Of a stretch of DNA of 64,000 nt, positions 23,401 to 35,400 are shown in pieces. The first letter of the stretch is position 1, and every line of letters begins with the position of its first letter. The notes beneath the pieces were generated by a model. It did no database searches. It was not told the origin of the DNA and saw only the letters and a program-made list of their open reading frames with translations. The DNA is from Tridacna crocea (taxonomy: Eukaryota; Mollusca; Bivalvia; Cardiida; Cardiidae): positions 36,920,172 through 36,984,171 of the forward strand of contig OX031063.1 in NCBI GenBank assembly GCA_943736015.1, written 5' to 3'. Both the position numbers and the translations under genes were made by a program.

Positions 23401-26400
23401 TTGTTGGCTGGAAATACAATGAATAGAAACTACAAAAAATATTTTTATTTCTTTCTTTGTGTGCAGTATTTCAAAATACCATGAGAAAATGCTTGTAACC
23501 TGAAAATCATTTTTTCCCTTTCAATGACAAATTCCACCATGTAGGTCACATTTTACAATTTCATCTGAAAATCTTTCAATATGGCGAAGTCTTAAACTTC
23601 CTCATCTGTTCAAGATTGTAATTATTTACTAGAAGACAAAATGTAGGACTAGCTAAATATGAAAGAATGTGCAGACGACAAATTGAATGTGGTGACCCAA
23701 ATGATGCTTTCTGTCTTTGATAGGGCAGAAAACATTATTGGAAAAGGAGAAAATGTAGGTTACCAGCATTTTCTCCTTTTCACATAATGTTTTCAAACAT
23801 CTCCTTTTTCATGGTTGTTAAAAGTCAGGATTAATTGTGTGGTAGAGAAAAGATAATTTCTTACTAGTGACATCATCCAGACCTAGTTCCAATCCAATCT
23901 CTGGGGAAGCTGACAACAAATACCACATAACACACTCAAACGTGTTCACTTTCCTTTTTAACTTCTCACCTTCTACAAAACAGTCTTCAAGGGACGGTAA
24001 ATTAGCCTGGTTAAAAAGTAAAGACCCGTTTACACATTCACGATTTTTTCTACGATTCACCACGATTCACCCAGATTTCTCATGGTCAGAAAAATCGGGA
24101 TGGATCAGGATGAATCGTGGCGAAAAGTAGAAATATTCAGTGTCACTACGATTCCAGTAAGAATGTCCACGATATTAGTATGGTGTCTGTAAGGTATCGC
24201 TACCAATCAATGACGATTCATGACGACAACGCTACGGTCGATGAGGATTGACCACGGTGGCACAACGAATGCTCAACGTGCTTGTACGGTTTGATATGGT
24301 ACTAGTACGATTCATGGCGGTAGCGACACAAGCTCCCACGACTGACCATGATTTAAACCGTGGATGATTCGTAGGACAACCGTACACAATTCGTGGTGAA
24401 TCGTGAGAATTCGTGGTGTCAAAGATTCCACGACTGCCTACGATCTCTCACGAATAGCCGCGAATATAGCTACGGTGTCAGTATGAATAAGCACGATTCC
24501 GCTACGGTTGCGCTATGAATTAGGCCACGCCCAATAACCACCACGATTCGCCACAAATGTTTTAAACAGTTTAAAACTTCCGTAGCGCTACCGTGGAGTT
24601 TCCCGAATCATCACGATTCATCAAGATTCACCACGGTTCTACTACGAATCACCACGGTACACGACGATTTTACAAATCGTGGCGAATCATAGCGGCACCA
24701 TAGCCAAAAATCGTGAATGTGTAAACAGGCCTTAATGGAAGAGCTGATTTATTGTTTCTTTAGCATAACTCTTTACCAAACAACACAATTTTAGACTGGT
24801 CCAAATTGAAAGCTTTTGCTGACGAAAAAATAAATGCATCTCAAATATTGAAATTTGTTTCCAACAGGATAGAAAACAATGTGGGAAAAGGAGAAAATGC
24901 TGGTTACCAGCATTTTCTCCCTTTTCCACATTGTTTTCAGAAGCCCTCTATCTCAGGGTTGTAAAAACCAGGGATTGTTTGGTAAAGGGATACACAATGC
25001 AAAAAAAAAAACCCTACAAAAATGTATAAAAATTATTGTTTCTAGAACGTAAGCAGTACAGAAAACAGTGTCATAGTTGAATTACTGTTTCTATAATATA
25101 AACAGTACTGCATACAGGTGCAAATGTTTCGCTGTGGTTGCTCATAGAAATAGACTGATATTCAATTAAGATCTTAAGTTGAAAAGGGGGCATCAAAAAC
25201 ATTCTAATAGGTACCTGTTCCTGTTGCATGAGTTCTCCTTTAACCCTTTCCCAAACAAGCCCTGGTTTTTACGTGTCTGCAGTAAACGTCTTTTGAAAAC
25301 ACTGTGGGAAAAGGAGAAATTGCTCGTAATGAGCAATTTCTCCTTTTCCTACAGTGTAATCTACCCTTTTTGAGAACTTTCTGCCATTTTCTCCAAATTT
25401 GAAATTGTAGTCTGTAAACTCTTTTGGTAGAGATTGTGTAGTACAGGGTTAAGCGAGGTAACACATGACAAGAAAGGCCATACCTTTTGATGCATCATGT
25501 TTAGATCCTCCCTGATAGACCATCTTGAACAACATTTAGCCAGTAACAGCTGATTGTCTGGTATCAATTTAAGAAGGTCAATAGCCAGTCTCCTGTTTGT
25601 AAAAAATAAACTAGAACTATTGTAGAGGCCAACCTTTATCCCCCCCTCCCTATTCTAGTATCATTGTCTTTCAATGAAAATGACAAATGTCCAAATTTGG
25701 AGTGCATTACACACAAAGAAGTCCTATTTCAAGGGAAGGTAATTCTTTAAAGGGAGCTATTCAATTTTATTCTTGTGAATTAAAATCCTTCCACCATTAC
25801 TGATGAATACCAAAGAAATTAACTTATCTCTGAAAACTTTAAAAAAAAAAAATGCTGAAAAAAAAAAAGTTTGTGAATTTTATAAATTCATGAAATTGCA
25901 AACATTTCCGCATGACATAAAACATCCACTTATACGGTATCAAATAAACAAAAAAAATTCTGGTTAAAATTCGTATCATGTTTGAGCTTATCCAAAACAA
26001 ATTGAAGACATTGTAAAATTCAAAACATATGCAGATAACCAGTTAAAAACTGGTACACATGAGATAAAATTCTCTAATAGAGCAGCAAAGAAATAAAAAT
26101 GCTTGTTTTCCAGCATTTTCTCCTATTCACTCAATATATTAAAAAGCCTTCTTCACCAGGGTCTAAAACCCAGGATAGCTTGATAAAGAGTGAAATAGAA
26201 CAATAGCACAACTGAAAGGGGAATTTCCCAACACAAATGTATTGCTGTATCTAATCAGGAACAATTTCACCACCTTAATGCATTACCACACAATCCCAAG
26301 TTTGAATGACTGAAAATAAAGTGGGAAAAGGAGAAAATCCTTCTTCTCTTGCAAAGGCAAACTTCAGTTTTTGAGTCATGTTTGAATTGTTGTCTGCAAA

Positions 26401-29400
26401 TGCTCTCAATTTGGACCAGATTTAATTTTTATTATTTGGTAAAAAGTTAAACATATTCATTACATAATGGCTTGCCACAAGGCTGCCTAGGCAAAGAAAG
26501 TCTATTTTGAAGTCAATGTTTTAATGGAATAAAGATAAAAAATATAAAAGGTACCAGTTTCCATGGCGCTCACATCTTCGTGAAAGATATTCCAGTGCCA
26601 CATATGTATAATCTTGTAGATTTTCAAGTACCATCCCCATAGACACTGCTAGTTCCAGTTCATTACCCCTGATCAACCTTGACATTGCTCCCTGGGAAAA
26701 AAATTAACTGCTTCATGGTGCCAATGCATGTAAGTTGAAAAAAGGACATAATTGAGTCTAAGATTTCTCATGGTTATCTTCTGTTCTGGTTAGAGTTCCC
26801 TTTTTTGATAGTTTACAAAAAGGCTATCTTTGAAATAAATATCTTTACTAAAGACAAAGATAGCACGAAATGAAGGTTTTAGAAAAATATTGATACAGAT
26901 ACGGGGTATGAAAATACCTCTATTGTTTTTTTCAAAGACAGTCAACCTATTAGCTATGTACCAAACAAAACAAATGCACTTTTTAAAATTGAAAGCATTT
27001 GCAGATGACAAAATTGGAAAGCAAGGAAAATTGATCAAAGCTCTTTGATAGAATAGAAAACATAGTGGGTAAAGTAGAAAATGCTGGTCCTTCAGGATCA
27101 TTAAAACTCATGGACTATGCAGAAAGTGGTTAAGATATGAAATGATATGCACAAAAAATGATAAATAGATTTACATGAAGTGTAATTAAAATATATAGAG
27201 GATATTTGGTTTTTTCGGTGAAAGATCGAAATTTATTTCATCGAGTGGACACCATTGGTAATATTTTCACGAGTGGCACAGCCATCAGTGAAAATATTAC
27301 CGATGGTGTTCACGAGATGAAATAAATTTCGATCTTTCACCGAAAAAATCAAATATTCTATTTATTTCATGCTTTTAACCCTTTCTGGGAGGAGCTTTAT
27401 CAAAATCCAGTACAGTTCTTTTCCATTACTCCCCGTGGTGTACCCCTCCCGCATAGCAACATATTACAATCTTACGTCAAGCTCGAGAAATGTAAGGTAT
27501 ATGGCGTCATATTTCCCATCTGGTTGTCAGGCATGCGCAATTTACCTAGGCAACAAGAACACGAAAATTGGCATTTTCACTGGTGGTACCAGTGTAAGAT
27601 CGAAAAATATTTTCACTGCTATTTCTCGATATCCTACCGGAAAGCACGAAATAAACCTATAAATGTATAGATATATCTGTGAGAGCAGTCCTTGCATTTC
27701 ACGTTTTAATGCTTTTGCCCTATAATATTTCAGAAGCTAATTGTTAGAGAAGAAGAAAAATTATAGCAATGTAAAAAAGTTTAGCTGTCAGCAATGGTTA
27801 CCGGTAAATGAAATTTTCTGAAATTTTACTTTTTCCATAATTTTTCTCAATGTTTTTATGTTCAATCAATTATTTACAATGTGTTCTATGATAATAACTT
27901 ATCATCTGCAAATGAAATAAAATTTACATACCTGTGTATCATCCATAGCTAAATAACAGCAAGCTGATAGCACTGGGGAACCATTCATAAAATGCCATTC
28001 TGCGTATGAGCCTACAGTCTGTTGTAATAGCCTATAGTGAAAAAAAAGAAATGTTTCATTACAAATTTTACCACACAATCCAGTGTTTAACCCTTTCCCA
28101 AATGATAAATTTTAGACTCTTCCAAACTCAAAGAGTTTGCAGATGACAATTTCAAATTTGATAAAAATGGCAGACAGTTCTTTAAATGGGTAAAATAACA
28201 CTGTGGGAAATGAAGAAATTGCTCGCTACGAGCAATTTTTCCTTTTCCCATAGTGTTTTCAAAAGACTTGTACTGCAGACACATAAAAAAAGGGTTTGTT
28301 TGGGAAAGGGTTAAACAACTTTGAGGAGAAAGATAGTGAACCAGCATATATGCCTTCTTTCCAACATGTTTTCTACCCTTTCCGAAATGAAATCCAACAT
28401 TTAAGCTACATGGAACCTGCTATCTAAAAGTGCTTTTAACTTATTCAACACTTTTGTTGTTCTGTAGGAGTAAGAATCTCGTAGATAACTTCTTGAAGGC
28501 TTTTTACATATACTGTTATTTTACACTCTTGGATACAACAGAAGAGAATGCGGATGAGAAAGGTTACCTACAAAGCTGTAACAATTTATTATGTATTGAT
28601 CCATATAACAGCAAAAAGCACATACTTTTCATCTTTAGCTGAGGGTTCACCAACACCATTGCACAATCCCTGATCTATAGAATTAGGTACAGCCTTCTTG
28701 CTTGGGAAAGCCCCCTCACATGCTGCCTGAGCAATAAGGATAGCATCACTAAGCTGACCTCGTGACTGCAAGAAATTGTTGAGTGTACCGACTTCTCCAA
28801 TTGCTGCACAGTAAACTGTAGCCATGTCTTTGTCTTCCTTAATGAGATATTTGGCATACCTAAAATATAGATATGTTCAACCGTTTACCACACAATGATG
28901 ACTTTTAATGCGGATGAGAAAGTAACCTTTTGAAAACATTGTGGGAAAAGAAGAAAATGCTGGTAACCAGCATTTTCTCCTTTTCCCACAAAGTTTTCTA
29001 TCCTATCAAAGCAATATTGTACCATTTTAGCTGCTTTGAGATTATTGTCTGCAAAAACTTTCAATTTGGATAGGTCTCAAAGATTGCTGTGTTGTAATGG
29101 GTTAACCTGTTATCTCTTGATCTATAGCACAAGAACCAGATCCTTTTCGTATATACCTTTTTCTTAATATTTACTTCTAATTTGAAAAACAATTCTTAAC
29201 CCTTAGGCTGCCTAGTGCGACTCGATGATCTTTTGCAGACAGTGTAAAGCAAGATCAGACTGTAGAGAACATGCAGTCAGATCTTCAATCTACACTGTGC
29301 GATAAGGAGATATCATTCCGCAAAACGTATCTTTGATATAGCAGTATTTGGGTTTTGACCATTGAATTAATTTTTTTTCCTACTCATTTAGAAGGGTAGG

Positions 29401-32400
29401 GGTTATATTCTTAAAAGAAAAATTTTACCTTTAACTCTTTACCAAACGACAAAGTACAAGATTGGTCCAAATTCAAGCATTTGCAGATGACAAAATAAAT
29501 GTGACTAAAGAATTGAAATTTGTTTTAGGAAGGGAAGAAAACATTGTGGGAAATAGAGAAATGTTTTCCACCCTTACCAAATCAATTTTTGATTCACATT
29601 TATTTTGTTCTCTGCAAATGTTTTCAAATTGGACAAGTCCAAAATTTTGTCATTTGGTAAAGAATTAATATCCATGAAAAAAAAAGTTAAGGGGTAAAAG
29701 GAGAGTAAATTTTGCCATGATCATCATCAATCCTTTGACACAAAAAATGGAAGAGCTGGGGAATCTCACCAGCCAAACCCTGTTTTTCAGTCTAGTACAT
29801 AATGAACTGATCGGAGGTATCATGAAAATTACAACAAAAATAAAATAAGCCTTGCTCTGGCAAAAGGGAGCTTCAGGTATCTTCATTGTGCATGATACCA
29901 ATCAAGCCATCATATGATTATGGTTTCATAAAAGCCACTTTTTTCAATCAACTGACTTAATCATAAGGTAGACTGATCCTTGGACATACAGGAAATAGAC
30001 CAATAGCCAAAGGTTTTGGCCGGGTCGACCTGTGCTGACTGCGCAGGCTGACCTGGATCGAAACTTTTCGTAGATGCATAAGCCCCCTTTTAACTCATTA
30101 CCAAATGACAATGTTTTAGGCTTGTCCAAATTGAAAGCATTTGCAGACAACAAAATTAAAGTGACTGAAAATTTGAAATTTGTTTTGTGTAGATTCGAAA
30201 ACATTGTGGGAAAAGGAGAAAATGCTGGTTACCAGCATTTTCTCCTTTTCCCACAATGTTTTCTAAAGTTTTTTTTTTCTCAAGGGCGTCAAAAGTATAG
30301 ATTGTGTGATAATGGGTTAACAGTTCATGAGTTTAATTTATTTTTACCTTTTGGTTAAATTTCTCCAGTATTGCATTGAGACACCTGGGGCAACAGCAAG
30401 AGCCCGCTCCCACTCGCCCAGTTCCACCATCAACTCACAAAACCTTTGAATGTTCCCTTGTTTTATGTACAAGTTAGCTGCCTCCCTGAGTCGTTCTTCT
30501 TTTGAAGCACCCCGGGCTCCAACACCAAACCTGGACACCTTAGACATTTCTAGCTCTTGAGCCTGTGACTGAAATTAAGTCTTGAAAAGGTTAACTTAGG
30601 AGTACTGATGACGGTAATTGTTACCAATAACGAATGGAGGTTGGTTGGTTAGTTTTATTGACTGATTAATTGATTGACTTGTGCTTTAAGCAGCTTTCAA
30701 CGTTATTTCAGTCATGTCACGGCAACAGCTCACATACATTTCCTGGGTTTCGCCAGTACTAGACTCGGACTTTGAAGTGTCTTTACAAGGACACTCCCCT
30801 GAAAAAGCCAGTGGGTCCTGTGAAGCTGGAACATGAGACTTCCAGGTCAAGAGCCTTACAACTTACCACTGAGCCACATAGGACCATTAATAAAATTTGA
30901 TAATAAAAGAATGGATATTAATAAAACCTTTTGCACATATTGGCTTAGATTTCTGGGATTTCAAAGCGGAAGAATTTATCAATCACTGACTATTGTAAGA
31001 CATCACAAAAGTTTCCAAAAGACCTGGTCCCCAATTTATAAAGGTAGCTGCGAACAAAATTTGCCTAAATATTACGAAACTATAGTATAATAGCATTAAT
31101 CTGCTACTAGATACATGATAACTTTCATTGTGATTTTAACAGATTAATGCCACTATACTATAGTTACGTAAAACTTACACACATTTTGTTCGTAACTACT
31201 TCGGTGAAACAGGGCCCTTGTGTACCTGGTACATGTACCTGGTCACAGTTGTAGAGTTTCAGCCGGCATGTAAAAGTTTTGCTGCTAAGAAAAACTACCT
31301 AAAGAAAATCTGAACTTTTTGATGATTCATAGTACTTACAGCTGAGAATTTTAATAAGTGTTTCACATGAATAATTCCCTTACTGTAATGTTCTGACAGT
31401 AAGGTGTCATCTAAACCTTGAATCACAGACACTAATTCCCACAAATTGTCTGTCCCTGTTGGTGGCTGAAGAAGAAAGACAGAAAGAAAAGAAACAATAT
31501 AAAACATCTGACAAATAGAGTACAACTACAGGTACTTTTACAGAGTCTTGATCTATACACACAAAGCAAGAAACAATAGCCTCTCAGACACAGGAATCTC
31601 AATAGCCATGTTCCTCAAGAAACAAACTGACCTAAACAAAACATTATTGCTCTGCTAGATAGCACAAAATGCTGGCAACAGAATTTAAAAATTTGATTGC
31701 AGGACGAGGGTCGCCAAAAGAAAATTTCTTCTCTACCACAATTTCATTACTAACCTCAGACCAAGATAGAAAATGATTATTAACACTACCTTTGTGATCA
31801 AATTTTTTCTATGCTTCATCAATACTAGCCTGAGGTTTGGCAGTGTCCTATCTATGATTGACTAATTGCTTGTATAATGTTAAGAGTGATTATCAACAAT
31901 ATTTCAGCTATATCCTGCAGTGAGAATACCTATCCATGCATTTCAGGAATTTTTCTTATCTGTTCTCCATAAAATTTTCTGTCCAAGCCTTTGGATGCTT
32001 TCCTAAATAACCATCATCAAAACAACAGTCAGTGGTGGGACAGAAATGTATTCTGTTGCATTGACTACCATCAATCCTCAAAAAAGAATTGGCTGAGCAA
32101 GGGACTGAACCCACAACCCCAACTTCTCAAGTCCTGATTGCTACCAAGTGAGCTGACTGGGTTCAACTATCATCCAATCAAAGGACACTGGAAGATAACT
32201 TGCCTTACCAGAGATGACTGAACCAAGGATTTCCTAAACATATCACTCTAACAGGATAATAACCTGGCAAAGTCTCCTGTGATTCATTGCTTGGAATAAC
32301 TGAGATGAAAACAATTATAAAAATAACAACTCATCCCTAATCAAAAACTTAACTCTCTGTTTCAATTACATGCATCCCATACTATGTCAGAAAATACCAA

Positions 32401-35400
32401 CATCTTGCAACTATCTTCGTCGAGTAAGATATAACTGTTATCATGCAACTTGAATCATATACAAGCCCCAGGAAAGCTACCACAGTATAGAATTTTGATA
32501 TATGTTGATATCATGTTTAAACAATCAATATTTTATGGATGAACTTACCATAAAGAATTTGGAATATGCCCTCAACAAATTTTTTCTGACATTATTTGGA
32601 TATTCTTCTGCTTCAAGCTTGATATTCTTTGATACTTTTCCAGCAAGGAGAGGACTCTCGTTACTCATTGCATCCTCTGTAACAGTGAAAAAATTAACTC
32701 CTTCGCACAGATACTCTCATTGTTTTAATAGCACAGAGAAAAAGAGCTTTGAAAACATCATGGAAAAAGGAGAAAATGATGTTTACCAGCATTTTCCACT
32801 TTCCCACAATGTTTTCTGCCCTATGAAAGACAAGTTCATTATTTGAGCCAACTGCTTATTTTTATCTATTTTCAAAATGGACAAGTCCAGAGTTTTATTC
32901 TTTGAAACAGAGTAATAACATTCTTTAAAAATTTCAGTCTGTTCATTTTTATTTCAGTTTTAATCATTCTGTTCTCAACATTCATTTCCATACCAAAGTC
33001 ATCTTGTTGCATTTTGCAGTTTTGTTTCTTGAGCTACACATTCATGCTTACCTCTGTTTATAGATATATCCAATTTCATCTATCTTTATGTGGCAATCAT
33101 CTTCAAAATTAAGAAAATTTCCATGTCAGAACTGAGAGAACCACATCTACAGACTTACTACAATTTGTAAGATATTCATATCAACTTAACAAACATCCAC
33201 CACTGACTGTGGCATGTAAAGTCTGAAATAAGGCCATACCCACAGTCCCTAGTATTTGTCCCCAGGGCTGACTGGACAGTATGTTCATCTCCAGGGGCTG
33301 GACCAGAGTGGTTAGTGTCCAAAGTCTGACGGTAGAATCTCTTGAACTGGATGCAAGGATAAAAGGTCTTTTCGGATGACATGTTAAACCTGCAAAAAAG
33401 TGGATTAATGCTTTTCTGTACATCCCATCAAAAATTAATCAGACAGAGGACAAATAAGATACAATGCCTTTTAAATAAATAATTGAATAATTGAATTACA
33501 CTTTTTCAGTCATTACAAAAGATGTAGATACTGACATTTCAAAGCTGCCTTGGTCAAAATATTTGGCACAGAAGTGGGCAGTGTGGGTCTAAAGTCATAC
33601 TACATGTTAGGTGAGTTCTGGTCATGATCAACATCATCCACATCTATGATCATAGGTTCAGTACTTTTGGGTTCACCCTGTACTACACAGGGCCAAGTCT
33701 TAAAGACCCTGAGGAAAAAAAAGCTTTAGAAACATTGTGGAAAAAGGAGCATATTCTGGTTACCAGCAATTTCTCCTTTTTCCACAATATTTTCCATCAT
33801 TTTAAATACAAATCCTGCTATTTCAGACATATCTAAATTGTTGTCTGCAAATACATTCAACTTTACACATCTACGATATTAATATTTGGTACAGAATCAA
33901 TATTAAATATTTACCAATTGACTCTTTACAAGATAAGAAAAATCTGATTTGTCTAAATTAAAAGCATTTGCAGTCAACAAATTATATGAAAAGGCCAAGT
34001 TTGAGGTAAATATCTGTTGTGATAGAAAAAAAGATACTAGGTGGCATAAAAATGATCATAAAACTAAAACCAACAAGGCTATAACATTAACTTTTTACAT
34101 AACAATAAAATTTCAGACCTGTCTACATGAATTTCCTTTGAAGACATCAAATCAAATGTAGATCAATGGACAGCAATTGTCTTCCAAAGGATAGAAACAA
34201 TTGTTGGAAAAAGAGAAAATGCTGGGTATCAGCATTTTCTCTTTTTCCTACAATGTTTCCCAAAACCCCCTTTTTCAGGATCGTTTAACTCTTTACCACA
34301 CAATCCCTAATTTTGTCGCCCCTGAGAAATAATCCTTTTGAAAACACTGTAGGAAAAGGAGAAAATGCTGGTGACCAGCATTTTCTCCTTTTCCCACAGT
34401 GTTTTCTACCCTTCCCAGAACTAATTGCAATTTTTCAGTCACCTTTATTTTGTCGTCTGCAAATGCTTTCAATTTGGACCAGTCTGAAATTTTTTCGTGT
34501 GGTAAAAAGTTAACCTTTTGACAACAATGACAACTTTTGACGACCCTAAAGTAGAAGCCTTTTGAAAACATTGTGGGAAAAGGAGAAAATGCTGATAACC
34601 AGCATTTTCTCCTTTTCCCACAATCTTTTCTAACCTTCCCAAATCAAATTTTGATTTCTCAGTCACATTTATTATGTTGTCTGCAAACGCTTTCAATTTG
34701 GACCAGTCTACAGATTTGTAGTTTGGTAAAAGAGTTAACTCTTTACCACACGAGAAAATTTTGGACTGGTCCAAATTGAAAGTATTTGCAGACGACAAAA
34801 TAAAGGTGACTGAAAAATAGAAATTTGTTCTGGGAAGGGTAGAAAACACTGTGGGAAAAGGAGAAAATGCTGGTTTCCAGCATTTTCTCCTTTTCCCACA
34901 GTGTTTTAAAAAGACATCTTTCTCAGGGGCGTCAAAAGTAGGGATTGTGTGGTAATGGGTTAAACACAGGATAGTTAGGTGAAGATTTAAATAAAACAGT
35001 TTACCATACACATCTGCACCATGGTCTTTGATGGTATCTAAACAGGCTCCTTTTCTAAGATCCCAAACTTTTAAAGTTGAATCCCAGCTTCCAGAAATGA
35101 CCAAGTATGGAACTTCAGTATTCCATAAGAGACCCCTAACTGGACCTTTGTGACCAGTTAATGTAATGATACAGGCATCCTGGGAGTAGTCCCATACTTT
35201 AATGGTGCTAAAACATAACATTATATAACAAGTCACATTTTTATACTATTTTGTACTTACCAAAGTCTACATGTTTACCAACTACAAAATGACAAATACT
35301 AGAAAACAAGATTTATGTTGGATCTTACTGAGACTTTATCAAACAACAAAATTTTAGAGTTGTCCTTCTTGAAAACAATAGCAGACAACAGTGTCAGTGT

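Noticed and set aside
34469-35236. A 255-codon ORF on the minus strand
   Set aside because: It is WDR17 exon 11 running past its donor into intron 11 and through two MITEs. The splice site and homology stop at 35005.
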